This document shows, one piece after another, positions 1 to 10,797 of a stretch of DNA of 64,000 nucleotides. The position numbers and the translations under genes were made by a program. The notes beneath the pieces were generated by a model. It was not told the DNA's origin. It saw only the letters and a list, made by a program, of their open reading frames with translations, and did no database searches. The first letter of the stretch is position 1, and the number at the start of each line of letters is the position of its first letter. This DNA comes from an uncultured Sphingomonas sp. (GTDB taxonomy: Bacteria > Pseudomonadota > Alphaproteobacteria > Sphingomonadales > Sphingomonadaceae): NCBI GenBank assembly GCA_913774925.1, contig CAJYKB010000074.1, positions 25,418 through 89,417 of the forward strand, read 5' to 3'.

Positions 1-987
1 CGCGTCGTGGAGCTCGGAGAGGAAGTGCGCGGTCCAGGCGATGGAGTTGGTCTTGCCCGATCCCGCCGAGTGCTGGACGAGGTACTTGGCGCCGACGCCC
101 TCCTGGAGGATCGCGGCCTGGAGCTTCCGCGTCACGTCAAGCTGGTGATAGCGCGGGAAGATGATCGCGCGAATGGCCTTCTTTTCGTCGCGCTGGGTGA
201 CGAGGTAACGGCCCAGCAGCTCCAGCCAGCTGTCGCGCTGCCACACCTGCTCCCACAGGTACGACGTGGCGTGGCCGAAGGGCAGCGTGGGGTTGCCCTT
301 GCCGCCATGATCGCCCTGGTTGAACGGCAGGAAGTGCGTGGCCGGCCCCGCCAGCTTGGTCGTCATCATCACTTCGCGGTTCGAAACGGCGAAGTGCACC
401 AGCGCACCCGATGGGAAGCTCAGCAGCGGCTCGCGTTCGTGCCCTTTCTGCTGCGGCAGCCTGTCGTGCTTGTACTGGTCGACCGCATCCTGCACCGATT
501 GGGTGAAGTCGGTCTTCAGCTCCACGGTGGCGACAGGGAGGCCGTTGAGGAACAGCACCAGGTCGATGCAGTTCTCGTTGGCCAGGCTGTAGCGGACTTG
601 CCGCACCACGCGGAGCCGGTTGGCGCTGTAGCGGGCGACGACGTCCGGGTTCATGCCTATCGCCGGCTTGAATTGGGCGAGCTGGATCGTGCCGCGCACA
701 CCGATGGTGTCGACGCCGTTGCGCAGCACGTCGAGCGTCCCACGGTCGTCCAGCGACTTGCGTACGCGGTCGAGCAGGAGCGCCTCCGCCGAGGCGCCAT
801 GCAGCTTGGTCAGGCTCTCCCAAGCCTTTGGCTGGGTCTCCTGTATCCAGGCAACCAGATCGGCCGGGAACAGCGCGCGCTTGCGGTCATAGGCCTGCGC
901 ATCGCCTGCCTCGTACAGCCAGCCCTTGGAGGCAAGGATGGTGCAGACCTCGCTTTCGAAGCTGATCTCCTCGTGCAGGCGGCTCAT
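1..987 (-). CDS. hsdR: Type I restriction enzyme R subunit (HsdR), N-terminal part, truncated by window edge
   Basis: Reverse-strand translation from ATG at 987: MSRLHEEISFESEVCTILASKGWLYEAGDAQAYDRKRALFPADLVAWI...PVATVELKTDFTQSVQDAVDQYKHDR...VQHSAGSGKTNSIAWTAHFLSEL (nuclease ELK motif, Walker A AGSGKTNS). Absent from the ORF track because it has no stop inside the window. Confidence 0.93.
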   Translation of the reverse strand, partial: MSRLHEEISFESEVCTILASKGWLYEAGDAQAYDRKRALFPADLVAWIQETQPKAWESLTKLHGASAEALLLDRVRKSLDDRGTLDVLRNGVDTIGVRGTIQLAQFKPAIGMNPDVVARYSANRLRVVRQVRYSLANENCIDLVLFLNGLPVATVELKTDFTQSVQDAVDQYKHDRLPQQKGHEREPLLSFPSGALVHFAVSNREVMMTTKLAGPATHFLPFNQGDHGGKGNPTLPFGHATSYLWEQVWQRDSWLELLGRYLVTQRDEKKAIRAIIFPRYHQLDVTRKLQAAILQEGVGAKYLVQHSAGSGKTNSIAWTAHFLSELHDA

Positions 988-1928
988 GCGCGCTTCCCTA
1001 GAAGGTCCTCAAACTCATCTTCGATCTTGGCGGCTTCCCATTCCTTGTAGGTCATCTCGCTCCCTTCGAGCCGCCACGATTGAGGGCCGCTCGCAGCGCG
1101 GCCGAAAACGACCGTTGCGGCGGCACTCGGGCTGCTGAAGGCATAGCTCTCGGTGAATACGCAGTGGCTGCCTTGTGGCGCGAGTACCCCCGAGCGAATC
1201 AGCTCGGAATAGAGGCCGGCGTAGTTGTGATGGGCAAGCCCGGCCCAGTCGCGCCGTGCTGTCGACCCTGCCTGAACGATGAACTCGCCGTCGACAAGGA
1301 CAGCGGTTGCCCGAATGGCGTGCTTCTGGTTTTCCAACACGAAGCGCTGTGACGACGCGTCTGCGGTAGCGACTTCCGCAGTCGGAGCCGTCTCCGTCTT
1401 TGCTTTCGCCGCGGTCGGGCGGGCGCGATGGATGAACATGTCGACCCGAACGGCTGGTAGCACGATGAAGAGGTTCTCCAGGAATGCCTCCATCTTCGCC
1501 ACGTCCGCCTCGCTGAGCGCCGCAAGGGTTGGGTTGGTGCCGTTGTCGAGCGGCACGCGACCGATGGCCCGCGCCTCGGCGATCAGCCGGGCCTCCAAGT
1601 AGCGGACATGGGCCTTGTTGAGCTTGTTGGCGGCTGCCGTGATCAGGACGGCGCTCGTCCACCATTCCTTGCGAACGTCGTGGCTGCGGATGCGGGCGGA
1701 AATGTCTTCGCCTTCGCCGACATAGGCGCGGGGTTCGCCCTCCTGCTCGCCGATTAGCAGGTAGACGCCGGCATAGCTCGCCTCCGGCCGTGCCAGCGCT
1801 TCCGCGATTTGAGTGCGCGGCGCCATCAGAACGTGGCCGGTCCAGTTGAACAGCTCGGCCGTGAGCATGCCGTCGGGCCGGCCATCGATGTAGTGGAGCT
1901 CCAGAGAGCGACCGATGGCGCGTGTCAT
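984..1928 (-). CDS. GIY-YIG nuclease family protein with C-terminal DUF4357-like domain
   Basis: YAGVYLLIG...AYVGEGEDISARIRSHDVRKEWW GIY-YIG core; C-terminal YAFSSPSAAATVVFGRAASGPQSWRLEG...YKEWE typical of DUF4357. Overlaps hsdS and hsdR by 4 nt each. Confidence 0.82.
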   Translation of the reverse strand: MTRAIGRSLELHYIDGRPDGMLTAELFNWTGHVLMAPRTQIAEALARPEASYAGVYLLIGEQEGEPRAYVGEGEDISARIRSHDVRKEWWTSAVLITAAANKLNKAHVRYLEARLIAEARAIGRVPLDNGTNPTLAALSEADVAKMEAFLENLFIVLPAVRVDMFIHRARPTAAKAKTETAPTAEVATADASSQRFVLENQKHAIRATAVLVDGEFIVQAGSTARRDWAGLAHHNYAGLYSELIRSGVLAPQGSHCVFTESYAFSSPSAAATVVFGRAASGPQSWRLEGSEMTYKEWEAAKIEDEFEDLLGKRA

Positions 1929-3250
1929 GCCGCCTCCGCCTTGATGGCCTCAACATCGCGCACGTCGATTTGCCCAGTGACGGCTGCCGAGATGACGCAC
2001 GCGCGCCGCTCAAGAAGGAGCGCGACATTTTCATCGATGGCTTCCAAAAGGAGTTGGATGGCGCTGCAGGCTCGCGAAAGGTTCGGCAGTATTAGCCTCT
2101 GCTCATCAACGGGAGGCAGCGCAACCACGAAACTTCCGATTTGCGAAGGACTAATATGTGGCACGCTGACACCCGTCATTTCGGGCACACAGTGATGATG
2201 GAATGCTTCCCCGGCTAGTAGGTGAGGGATATACTCGGGTATGATGGCTGAAGAAGGTCTAAGCGCGGCGACTCGTTGCAATAGAAGGCAAGGAAGGTCA
2301 TCATGTGATACCTGCGCTACGCGAAGTCCGTCCCCAATCCACGGGCGATCCATGCCAAGCACAATATCGCCAGCTTGTAGTTCGTATTCGTCTAGACCGT
2401 CATTATCTTCGCGTTGCCAGTATACGACGTCATCCCACCGCATTCGCCCGACTGCGATGTTAACACCCCGCAACAACGGCGTTTGCTCGGGAGCGGTCTT
2501 GAAGCCAGCCGATGGAAATGCGTAACCGGACAGCACATTGATTTCGCGCTTTAGCGGGATCACTCGCCAATGCGCTGGCACCTCGCCTAGCCACTCCACG
2601 CCGGAGTCTTTCATGGACACCGCCGGGTCCAGCCCCTTGGTAACCACGTGGGAGATGACGGCCTGGCGCTTCTCCTTGAGCAGCTCGATGAGCCGTCGCT
2701 GCTCCTCCACCAGCGCATCGATATTGGCCGTCTCGCGGTCGAGGAAGGCGGCGATGGCAGCCTGTTCCGAAACGGGCGGAACCGCCAGCACAATGTTCCG
2801 CATCTCCGAGAAGTTCGTACTCCAGAGATCCGCTACGATCCCCTTGCCAACACGATAGTACTCCTCCTGAAACGACACAGAGCGGAAGAGATGATGGGCG
2901 AAACGTCCGTCGATCTCGGAGCTGGGTTCTAGAACCGTGTTGATCAGAGAAGTGGAGCCGTCCAATTCGGATAGGCCAGATGAGCCCTTGCGGTCCGAGC
3001 GGCTATTGATAACGAAGTCTCCTGCCCTAACCAACTTGCGATTATCACCGTCATCGGTCTTGGCTGCCGTTTCGAGCTGAGGAAGAATGCCGTTTTTGGT
3101 CACAGACAGAGGCGGAAAGTCCTTGTCACTGACCTTAGTCCGACGCTCATCGAAGTAGTGAGCAAGACGTTTCAGGTACCAATGTGATGGAACTTGACCC
3201 AGCCAAACGAGGCCGCTCTCTTGATAGCTCGGGTACGCCGGAAAGCTCAC
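1925..3250 (-). CDS. hsdS: Type I restriction-modification specificity subunit (HsdS)
   Basis: Two TRD halves separated by conserved spacer [44 protein letters not shown]; repeated [11 protein letters not shown] motifs. Confidence 0.93.
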   Translation of the reverse strand: MSFPAYPSYQESGLVWLGQVPSHWYLKRLAHYFDERRTKVSDKDFPPLSVTKNGILPQLETAAKTDDGDNRKLVRAGDFVINSRSDRKGSSGLSELDGSTSLINTVLEPSSEIDGRFAHHLFRSVSFQEEYYRVGKGIVADLWSTNFSEMRNIVLAVPPVSEQAAIAAFLDRETANIDALVEEQRRLIELLKEKRQAVISHVVTKGLDPAVSMKDSGVEWLGEVPAHWRVIPLKREINVLSGYAFPSAGFKTAPEQTPLLRGVNIAVGRMRWDDVVYWQREDNDGLDEYELQAGDIVLGMDRPWIGDGLRVAQVSHDDLPCLLLQRVAALRPSSAIIPEYIPHLLAGEAFHHHCVPEMTGVSVPHISPSQIGSFVVALPPVDEQRLILPNLSRACSAIQLLLEAIDENVALLLERRACVISAAVTGQIDVRDVEAIKAEAA

Positions 3251-5082
3251 GCCGCTAGCCCCTCGATCATAGCCTTGATCCGGTCAGTTACCTGCTTCAG
3301 GTCGGCGTCGATCTCCTCCAGCGGCCGAGGTGCCTCGAACACGTAGAACTGGCGGCTGAACGGCACCTCGTAGCCGACCTTCGTCTTGCTCTCGTCGATC
3401 CACGCATCCGGCGCATGTGGCAGCACCTCGCGCTTGAAGTAAGCGTCGACGTCCTCGGCCAGCGGCACGTTCTCGGTATCGCGCAGGGCGCTGTCCGCCT
3501 GCGGCTTGCCCTTGTTCTTGCCGCGCTCGCCCAGGACGATCTTGCCTGCCGCGTCGCGCAGTGGGCGCTCGACGGTGATCGTGCGGTAGCCGAAGGCGCT
3601 GTTGGGGAAGATGCGGGAGAGCGGCACCAGCTTCACCTTGCCGCTCTGCGGTGCCTCCGGGGACTTCTCACCCGCCCACGCGATCTCGCGCGCCACTTCC
3701 TTGCCTTCGGCATCGAGCACGATGGCAATCTCGGCGGCTTCCGCGCGGCCGAACAGCTCGGTGATCTGCCGGATATGCTCCTCGCCCAGCTCCTTGCGCT
3801 TGGAGCCGAGCGACTTGCGCATCTTGCGCCAGAAGCCCGAGCCATCGATCAGCTGCACCAGCCCCTTGCGGCCGGCCGGCTTCCGGTTCGAGACGATCCA
3901 GACATAGGTCGCGATGCCGGTGTTGAAGAACATGTCGGTCGGCAGCGCGATGATGGCTTCGACCAGGTCGTTCTCCAGCACGTAGCGCCGAATCTCGCTC
4001 TCGCCGCTGCCCGCGCCGCCGGTGAACAGCGGGGAGCCGTTGAGCACGATGCCGAACCGGCAGCCGCCCTCGGTCGCCGGGCGCATCTTCGCCAGCATGT
4101 GGAGCAGGAACAGCATCGAGCCGTCCGAGACGCGCGGCAGGCCGGGGCCGAAGCGCCCGTTGAAGCCCTGCTGCTCATGCTCGCGGCGGACTTCCTTCTC
4201 GACCTTCTTCCACTCGACGCCGAACGGCGGGTTGGCCAGCATATAGTCGAAGGTCTTGCCGGGGTGTCCGTCCTCCGACAGCGTGTTGCCGAAGGCGATG
4301 TTGGAGACGCTCTGCCCCTTGATGAGCATGTCCGCCTTGCAGATTGCGTAAGACTCCGGGTTGAGCTCCTGGCCCGAGATGGTCAGGCGGGCGCCGGGGT
4401 TGAGCTCCGCCAGACGCTCTTCGGCAACCGACAGCATGCCGCCGGTGCCTGCGGTGGGGTCGTAGATCGTCCGCACCACACCGGGCTTGGACAGCGCGGC
4501 GTCGTCCTCGACGAAGATCAGGTTGACCATCAGGTTGATCACCTCACGCGGCGTGAAGTGATCGCCTGCGGTTTCGTTCGAGGCCTCGGCGAACTTGCGG
4601 ATCAGCTCCTCGAACACCAGGCCCATCTGGCTGTTCGGCACCTTGTCCGGGTGCAGGTCGATGCCGGCGAACTTCTCGGTGACCAGGAACAGCAGCTTGG
4701 CGCGGGCGAGCTTGTCGATCTGGTTGTGGAACTCGAACTTCTCGAAGATGTCCCGCACCTCTTCCGAGAAGTCCTGGACGTAGGAGGTCAGGTTCGCGGC
4801 GATGTTGTCCGGGTCCCCCAGCAGCTTCTGGAGGTCCATCGGCGAGGTGTTGAAGAAGTTCGTCTCGGCCTTGCGGCGCAGGAAGGGCTCCGGGTTCAGG
4901 CCTGACTTCTCGCGCAGCTCCAGTTCAGCCAGCACGGCCGCCTTGGTCGGCTCCAGGACGCAGTCGAGGCGCCGCAGGACCGTGAAGGGCAGGATGACGG
5001 AGCCGTAGTCGGCCGGCTTGTAGTCGCCGCGCAGCAAGTCCGCGACCGACCAGATGAAAGCCGAGAGTGCCTGGTGGTTCAT
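3247..5082 (-). CDS. hsdM: Type I R-M DNA methyltransferase subunit (HsdM)
   Basis: N6-adenine MTase motifs [10 protein letters not shown] and [28 protein letters not shown]; 611 aa. Confidence 0.95.
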   Translation of the reverse strand: MNHQALSAFIWSVADLLRGDYKPADYGSVILPFTVLRRLDCVLEPTKAAVLAELELREKSGLNPEPFLRRKAETNFFNTSPMDLQKLLGDPDNIAANLTSYVQDFSEEVRDIFEKFEFHNQIDKLARAKLLFLVTEKFAGIDLHPDKVPNSQMGLVFEELIRKFAEASNETAGDHFTPREVINLMVNLIFVEDDAALSKPGVVRTIYDPTAGTGGMLSVAEERLAELNPGARLTISGQELNPESYAICKADMLIKGQSVSNIAFGNTLSEDGHPGKTFDYMLANPPFGVEWKKVEKEVRREHEQQGFNGRFGPGLPRVSDGSMLFLLHMLAKMRPATEGGCRFGIVLNGSPLFTGGAGSGESEIRRYVLENDLVEAIIALPTDMFFNTGIATYVWIVSNRKPAGRKGLVQLIDGSGFWRKMRKSLGSKRKELGEEHIRQITELFGRAEAAEIAIVLDAEGKEVAREIAWAGEKSPEAPQSGKVKLVPLSRIFPNSAFGYRTITVERPLRDAAGKIVLGERGKNKGKPQADSALRDTENVPLAEDVDAYFKREVLPHAPDAWIDESKTKVGYEVPFSRQFYVFEAPRPLEEIDADLKQVTDRIKAMIEGLAA

Positions 5083-5142
5083 GTTTCCCCCTTCGAACCT
5101 CGCACTCCATGGCGAGTTTCCGTGACGCGAGTAAAGTCGAGA

Positions 5143-6849
5143 TTAGTCCTTGGCCGCATGGAGGTGCGACAGATCCAGGTCCGGGTAGGTGATCCTCTCC
5201 AGCGCCCTGGCGAAATCCTTCACCGTGAAGCCCTTGCCGTAGCTCTTCTCCGAGCCGCCGGATTCACGACCCAGAAGCGCTCGGCCCAGTGCGGTGCCGT
5301 ATAGGTCTGCGGCGATCAGGCGATCCTCCACGCCGTGCCGGAAACTATGCATCCCCAGCTTCGTGCCGGTGAGGCCGAGGTCCTTCACAATCTTCACGAA
5401 CCATTCGCCCAGCTTCGCGCCGGCTTGGCCCCGCACATTCGCCTTCGCGTCGGGGAACAGCAGTTCCTCCGGTTTGGCGACCTTGCAGCGATGCTTGAGA
5501 AAGGCGGCGAAGCCCATGCGCACCAGCTCGGGGTGCAGCGGCAAGTCGCGGCGGCTGTAGCTGGTCTTCAGGGAGCGGCCGGCATGTGCACGAATACGGA
5601 GCGCGGTCAGGCCATCCACCTCCTCGACGTCCGCGATGCGCAGCCCGGCGATTTCGCCCAGCCGCGCGCCGGTGAATAGCGCGACCAGTGGAATCCAGAA
5701 GCGCCCCGGCCGGGCCATGTCGGGCTTCGCGGGGGCGACCCAGGGATCGGAGGTGAACAGCGTCTGGAGCTGGGGTGCCGTGAACGGATCGCGCTTGTCG
5801 ATTTCCGCCACGCTATCCTTGACCGCCAGGCCGGTGAAGGGCGTGCTGGTGATCCAGCCTTCCTTCATCGCCCATTTGAAGAGCGCCGCGATATGCGCAA
5901 GGTAGGCGCGGTTGATCGTTGCCGGTTTAATGGGCTCGATCTTCAGGCGCTTGCCCGCCTCGATTGCCTGCGGCACCGACAATCCCTTCAGGGCGGCATG
6001 GCGGCCCATCCCAGCCGGCAAGTCACGCAGCATGGCGACCACCCCGCGCGCATCCTCGCGGGTCACTGAGGAGGCGTCCCGATCCCCGAGGATGTCCTTC
6101 AGGGCTCGGAAGGGCGCCTCGACGGCCTCACGGCTCGATGCGCTCCAATCCTTCCACTTGGCCTCTTTATATGCTTTGATCAGCGCATTGACGGAGTGGT
6201 CCGGCGCATCGGCCTTGATCTCCAGAGCGCGGGCCAGCCGGGGATCGGAAGGAGCTGCCCCCTCCATGCCCTGCAATTGCTGTGCGATGCCTCGATGCAG
6301 TTCGGTGAACGCGAGGTGCAGCATCGACTTCAGCGCGTCGCGGCTGGGGCTCTCCTCAGGGATCGGAAGGCCCTGCTGCGCGATCAGAGTGTTCGCGGCG
6401 CTTTCGACAGCCCAATAGTCCTGCCGCGCCTGCGCAGCCTCCAGCGAGGCCACGCGGCCCTGCACCTCCGCCAGTGTGGCCTTGGCTTCCACTGGAGATA
6501 GCGCCCGGTTGATCCGGTAGGCCGGCAGCGCTGTGCGATAGAAGAGGGCGGTAAGGCGGGCGATTTCGGGTTCGGCCAAGTCGCGGAAGCGGCTGTCCGC
6601 CAATCGGTCCCGCGCCTGCTGCACGCGCGCCTCGTATTCGGAAGCGATCAGCACAAGCATGGCCTGTGCCTTCTTCCGGTCGGCTTCACCCGTCGACTTC
6701 GTGAATTCGCCTGGCAGGATCGCAGCCACATCGCTGGGCCAGCGCTTGCGGACCTGCCACAAGCTGGAGCCCTTACGACGACTCAATCGGAACATCTTCT
6801 CAAGCCTTTGCGTAGCACTATTGTGTAGCACTGGCCGCCTGGAAGACAT
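5143..6849 (-). CDS. Tyrosine-type site-specific integrase (start may be 6795)
   Basis: Catalytic boxes GARLGEIAGL, HSFRHGVEDRL and ESGGSEKSYGKGF; lies immediately beside the 3' end of tRNA-Leu. Confidence 0.9.
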   Translation of the reverse strand: MSSRRPVLHNSATQRLEKMFRLSRRKGSSLWQVRKRWPSDVAAILPGEFTKSTGEADRKKAQAMLVLIASEYEARVQQARDRLADSRFRDLAEPEIARLTALFYRTALPAYRINRALSPVEAKATLAEVQGRVASLEAAQARQDYWAVESAANTLIAQQGLPIPEESPSRDALKSMLHLAFTELHRGIAQQLQGMEGAAPSDPRLARALEIKADAPDHSVNALIKAYKEAKWKDWSASSREAVEAPFRALKDILGDRDASSVTREDARGVVAMLRDLPAGMGRHAALKGLSVPQAIEAGKRLKIEPIKPATINRAYLAHIAALFKWAMKEGWITSTPFTGLAVKDSVAEIDKRDPFTAPQLQTLFTSDPWVAPAKPDMARPGRFWIPLVALFTGARLGEIAGLRIADVEEVDGLTALRIRAHAGRSLKTSYSRRDLPLHPELVRMGFAAFLKHRCKVAKPEELLFPDAKANVRGQAGAKLGEWFVKIVKDLGLTGTKLGMHSFRHGVEDRLIAADLYGTALGRALLGRESGGSEKSYGKGFTVKDFARALERITYPDLDLSHLHAAKD

Positions 6850-6883
6850 TGAAAATACGTGTTTTCAACCCCCTAGGGGGAAG

Positions 6884-6970
6884 TGGTGCCCAGAAGAGGA
6901 CTCGAACCTCCACGACCTTGCGATCGCCAGCACCTGAAGCTGGTGCGTCTACCAATTCCGCCATCTGGGC
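6884..6970 (-). tRNA. tRNA-Leu (CAG anticodon), CCA encoded
   Basis: Reverse complement GCCCAGATGGCGGAATTGGTAGACGCACCAGCTTCAGGTGCTGGCGATCGCAAGGTCGTGGAGGTTCGAGTCCTCTTCTGGGCACCA; acceptor GCCCAGA/TCTGGGC, anticodon stem-loop CCAGC-TTCAGGT-GCTGG, T-loop GGTTCGAGTCC. Confidence 0.95.
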
Positions 6971-7126
6971 ACGGGGTAGGCCGGCGCCTCTAGGGGGCGG
7001 ATGGCGGACCTGTCAACACCTCTTTTTCGCATCGTGCGTTATCGGTGCGACGGCGCACGCCCGAGCCTTGTCTTCGCGGGGCCGGGCGGGCAAGGCGCGT
7101 CGAGGCTCGGGCTTGAGGTGAAGGAT

Positions 7127-8053
7127 ATGGACGGCAAGCTGGTGACGCTGATCGGCGGCGGTGGGTTCCTGGGGCGGTATATCGCCCAGGCGCTGCTGAA
7201 GCGGGGCGCGCGGGTGCGCGCGGCGCAACGCGATCCGCGGCAGGCGTTCTTCCTGAAGCCGCTGGGCGGGCTGGGGCAGACGCAGTTCGTCGCGGCCGAC
7301 GTGACCCGCCCCGATACTATCGTGTGCGCGGTCCAGGGCGCGGCGGCGGTCGTCAATCTGGTCGGCGTATTCGGCAACGACGCGCAGCGCATCCACGTCG
7401 ACGGCGCGCGCGCTGTGGCGGAGGCGGCGACCGACGAGGGCGCGGCGCTGGTCCATGTCTCCGCGATCGGCGCGGACGTTAACGGCGATTCGCTCTACGC
7501 GCGCACCAAGGGCGCGGGCGAAGGGGCGGTGCGCGCCGCCGCGCCGCATGCCACGATCCTGCGCCCCTCCACCGTGTTCGGGCGTGAGGATCAGTTCATC
7601 AACCGCTTCGCCGGGATGATCGCGACGCTGCCGGTGGTCCCGGTTTTGCGCGGCGCGGCGCGGTTCCAGCCGGTCTATGTCGGCGACGTCGCGCAGGCGG
7701 CGGTTGCCGCGCTGGACGACGAGGAGGCGTTTGGCGGCCGTACGTTCGAGCTGGGCGGGCCGGAAGTGCTGACCATGCTGGAGCTGCACGAGCGGATCGC
7801 GCGGCATATCGGGCGGACGCCGCGGCTGCTCGCGCTGCCGGATGCTGTCGGCGGGGTGCTGGCGTCGCTGCCGGGGACGCCCATCTCCGCGGATCAGTGG
7901 AAGATGCTGGGGCATGATTCGGTCGTGTCGTCGCAGGCGGAGGGGCTTTCGGCGCTGGGCGTGACGCCGACCCCGCTCGACGCGGTCGCGCCGGGCTGGC
8001 TGGTGCACTATCGCCGCGCGGGCCGCTTCGGATTGATCCAGCACGCACGCTGA
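7127..8053 (+). CDS. Complex I NDUFA9-subunit-like NAD(P)-binding / NAD-dependent epimerase family protein
   Basis: MDGKLVTLIGGGGFLGRYIAQALLKRGARVRAAQRDP Rossmann motif; HVSAIGADVNGDSLYARTKGAGE; ILRPSTVFGREDQFINRFA. Confidence 0.88.
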   Translation: MDGKLVTLIGGGGFLGRYIAQALLKRGARVRAAQRDPRQAFFLKPLGGLGQTQFVAADVTRPDTIVCAVQGAAAVVNLVGVFGNDAQRIHVDGARAVAEAATDEGAALVHVSAIGADVNGDSLYARTKGAGEGAVRAAAPHATILRPSTVFGREDQFINRFAGMIATLPVVPVLRGAARFQPVYVGDVAQAAVAALDDEEAFGGRTFELGGPEVLTMLELHERIARHIGRTPRLLALPDAVGGVLASLPGTPISADQWKMLGHDSVVSSQAEGLSALGVTPTPLDAVAPGWLVHYRRAGRFGLIQHAR

Positions 8054-8098
8054 CGGGCAAGCCGCGCCGGCAACCTCCTCCTCCCGAAAGGGGCATTC

Positions 8099-8908
8099 GT
8101 GAACGACCTTCTGACCATCATCCTCCTGGGCATCGTCGAGGGGGTGACGGAGTTCCTGCCCGTTTCCTCGACCGGGCACCTCGTTCTGGCCGGCGCGCTG
8201 CTGGGGATGAAGGAAGCCGATGCGACCTTCGACATCGTGATCCAGCTGGGCGCGATCCTGGCGGTGATCGTGCTGTTCTGGCGGCGCTTCCTGGCGGTGG
8301 GGCACGGGCTGCTGCGCCGCGATGCCGGTGCGATCCGCTTCACGCGCAACATCCTGCTGGGGTTCCTGCCCTCGGCGGTGGTGGGGATGATCGCGTATTC
8401 TGCGATCCGCGCACTACTGGAGGCGCCGGGGACGGGGCCGTTCGTGGTCGCGGTGGCGCTGATCGTTGGCGGGATCGCGATCCTGTTCATCGAGCGGACC
8501 GTGCCGCCCGCCGCCAAGACATCGGTCGAGGCGATGAGCTGGCGCGTGGCGCTGGGCATCGGTGTCGTGCAGTGCCTGTCGATGATCCCCGGCGTCAGCC
8601 GCTCGGGCGCGACGATCATGGGTGCGCGGGCGATGCGGATCGATCAGGAGACGGCGGCGGAATACAGCTTCTTCCTGGCGATCCCGACGATGATGGGCGC
8701 GACGACGCTGGCGCTGTGGAAGAGCCGTCACGAGTTGGGCAACGCGCACTTCTCCGCGATCGCGATCGGGTTCGTCGTCTCGTTCGTGGTCGCTTTGGGG
8801 GTCATCCGATGGTTCATGGCGATCGTGACCCGGCACGGCTTCGCGCCCTTTGCGTGGTATCGAATCGTCGCTGGCACCGTCGCGCTGGCCTTGCTGGCGA
8901 TGCGGTAG
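8099..8908 (+). CDS. uppP: Undecaprenyl-diphosphatase (BacA/UppP family)
   Basis: [26 protein letters not shown] and [17 protein letters not shown] signatures; GTG start. Confidence 0.96.
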   Translation: MNDLLTIILLGIVEGVTEFLPVSSTGHLVLAGALLGMKEADATFDIVIQLGAILAVIVLFWRRFLAVGHGLLRRDAGAIRFTRNILLGFLPSAVVGMIAYSAIRALLEAPGTGPFVVAVALIVGGIAILFIERTVPPAAKTSVEAMSWRVALGIGVVQCLSMIPGVSRSGATIMGARAMRIDQETAAEYSFFLAIPTMMGATTLALWKSRHELGNAHFSAIAIGFVVSFVVALGVIRWFMAIVTRHGFAPFAWYRIVAGTVALALLAMR

Positions 8909-9064
8909 GGCCGGATCGAACCTAAAAAAGCGTGCCACTTCTTGCTGCGACGCAAAATCTGACGAGAAGGGCAATTATTTAGGTAATACGGGCTGCCCTA
9001 TTGCCGTCAAAAGGCGTGACAAGTCGCGCGGCGTGTGAGACGTGGGGGGGGTGGAGGATCCTTC

Positions 9065-10504
9065 ATGGCTGACATGCTGAAGTTCGTTGATCGTGCGCAA
9101 TCCTATCCCGCCAAGCGGACGGCGGAGGAGCGGGCCGAGGACTTTCGCGAGATCGCCGAGAAATATGCGGTCGTCGCGGCGGAGGATCAGGCGGGGCGCT
9201 GCTCGCAGTGCGGCGTGCCCTATTGTTCGGTCCACTGCCCGCTGCACAACCATATCCCCGACTGGCTGCGGCTGACCGCGGAGGGGCGGCTGCGCGAGGC
9301 GTACGAGCTGAGCAACGCGACCTCGACCATGCCCGAGATCTGCGGGCGGATCTGTCCGCAGGACCGGCTGTGCGAGGGCAATTGCGTCATCGAGTTCACC
9401 GGGCACGGCGCAGTGACGATCGGATCGGTCGAGAAGTTCATCACCGACACCGCTTGGGCCGAGGGCTGGGTCGAGCCGCTGGTGCCGGGGCCGGCGCGCG
9501 GGCAGTCGGTGGGGGTCATCGGTGCCGGGCCGGCGGGGCTGACCGCGGCGGAATATCTGCGCGCGCACGGCTATGAGGTGCATGTCTACGATCGGCACGA
9601 CCGCGCGGGCGGGCTGCTGACCTATGGAATCCCGGGGTTCAAGCTGGAAAAGCCGGTGGTGATGCGCCGGATCGAGCGGTTGAAGGCGGGCGGAATCACC
9701 TTCCACGAGGGGTTCGAGGTGGGGCGCGACGCGTCGCTGGACGAGTTGCGGGGCCGTCACGACGCGCTGCTGATCGCCACGGGCGTCTACAAGGCGCGCG
9801 CGATCGAGGTCGGCGGTAACGATCTGATGGGGGTGGTGCCCGCGCTGGACTATCTGATCGCATCCAACCGCAAGGGGTTCGGCGACGACGTGCCGGAATA
9901 TGAGGACGGCCGCCTGAACGCGAAGGGCAAGAACGTTGTCGTGATCGGCGGCGGCGATACCGCGATGGACTGCGTCCGGACTGCGATCCGTCAGGGTGCT
10001 GCGAGCGTGAAGTGCCTGTATCGCCGCGACCGCGCCAACATGCCGGGCTCGCAGCGCGAGGTCGCCAATGCCGAGGAGGAGGGCGTCGAGTTCGTCTGGC
10101 TCTCCGCCCCGGCGTCGTTCGCCGGCGCGGACGGGCAGGTGGCGACGGTGCGCGCCAATCGGATGCGGCTGGGTGCTCCCGATGCGAGTGGCCGCCGCGC
10201 GCCCGAGGTCGATCCCGGCGGCGCGGAGGACATGCCCGCCGACCTCGTCATCAAGGCGCTGGGCTTCGACGCGGAAGAGCTGCCGCATCTGTGGGACGCG
10301 CCGGAGCTGGGGGTGACGCGCTGGGGCACGGTGCTGGTCGACAGCAAGACGCTGATGACGTCGCTGGACGGCGTGTTCGCGGCGGGGGATATCGTGCGCG
10401 GCGCGTCGCTGGTCGTCTGGGCGATCCGCGACGGGCGCGACGTCGCCGCGACGATGCACAACCACCTGAAGGCGAAGGCGCGAGAGGCGAAGGTGGCTGC
10501 GTGA
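9065..10504 (+). CDS. gltD: Glutamate synthase small subunit (beta)
   Basis: CSQCGVPYCSVHCPLHNHIPDWL, CPQDRLCEGNCV Fe-S motifs, GAGPAGLTAAEYLRAHGYEVHVYD. Confidence 0.94.
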   Translation: MADMLKFVDRAQSYPAKRTAEERAEDFREIAEKYAVVAAEDQAGRCSQCGVPYCSVHCPLHNHIPDWLRLTAEGRLREAYELSNATSTMPEICGRICPQDRLCEGNCVIEFTGHGAVTIGSVEKFITDTAWAEGWVEPLVPGPARGQSVGVIGAGPAGLTAAEYLRAHGYEVHVYDRHDRAGGLLTYGIPGFKLEKPVVMRRIERLKAGGITFHEGFEVGRDASLDELRGRHDALLIATGVYKARAIEVGGNDLMGVVPALDYLIASNRKGFGDDVPEYEDGRLNAKGKNVVVIGGGDTAMDCVRTAIRQGAASVKCLYRRDRANMPGSQREVANAEEEGVEFVWLSAPASFAGADGQVATVRANRMRLGAPDASGRRAPEVDPGGAEDMPADLVIKALGFDAEELPHLWDAPELGVTRWGTVLVDSKTLMTSLDGVFAAGDIVRGASLVVWAIRDGRDVAATMHNHLKAKAREAKVAA

Positions 10505-10797
10505 GGCTGGAGCCGGACGAGGTTGAAGCGATCCGACGCGCCGCGCGACAAGCGTTCGGCGGCGACGTGGTTGTTCGCCTCTTCGGCAGTCGGGTGGACG
10601 AAACGCGCCGGGGTGGCGACATCGACCTTCATGTCGAGGTGCACGACGACATTGACGAGTGGGCCGCGCGGGCGCGTTTCGAAAGCGCTCTTTTCGCGCA
10701 GATCGAGGAGCAGCGGGTCGATCTCGTCCTTCACCGTCGCGGCGAGGCGCTCGCTGCGATCGACCGGATTGCGCTGCGCGACGGGGTGGTCCTGTGA
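10501..10797 (+). CDS. MNT-type nucleotidyltransferase domain protein (putative MntA-like antitoxin)
   Basis: GTG start in frame in ORF 10012..10797: MRLEPDEVEAIRRAARQAFGGDVVVRLFGSRVDETRRGGDIDLHVEV; FGSRVDETRRGGDIDL is the minimal NTase motif (GSX9DXD). Overlaps gltD stop as GTGA. Confidence 0.87.
   Translation: MRLEPDEVEAIRRAARQAFGGDVVVRLFGSRVDETRRGGDIDLHVEVHDDIDEWAARARFESALFAQIEEQRVDLVLHRRGEALAAIDRIALRDGVVL

Larger units (their letters stand above)
1..6886. mobile_element. Right-hand part of an integrative genomic island (R-M island) at tRNA-Leu; far end outside window
   Basis: Integrase adjacent to and pointing away from the tRNA 3' end, followed by a complete R-M operon. Confidence 0.7.

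Noticed and set aside
7-1050. 347-aa plus-strand ORF
   Set aside because: Antisense to hsdR, which is missing from the track only because it runs off the window.
3415-4905. 496-aa plus-strand ORF
   Set aside because: Antisense to hsdM, no domain.
10012-10500. N-terminal 163 codons of ORF 10012..10797 as part of the MNT protein
   Set aside because: Overlaps gltD coding sequence; the real start is the GTG at 10501.
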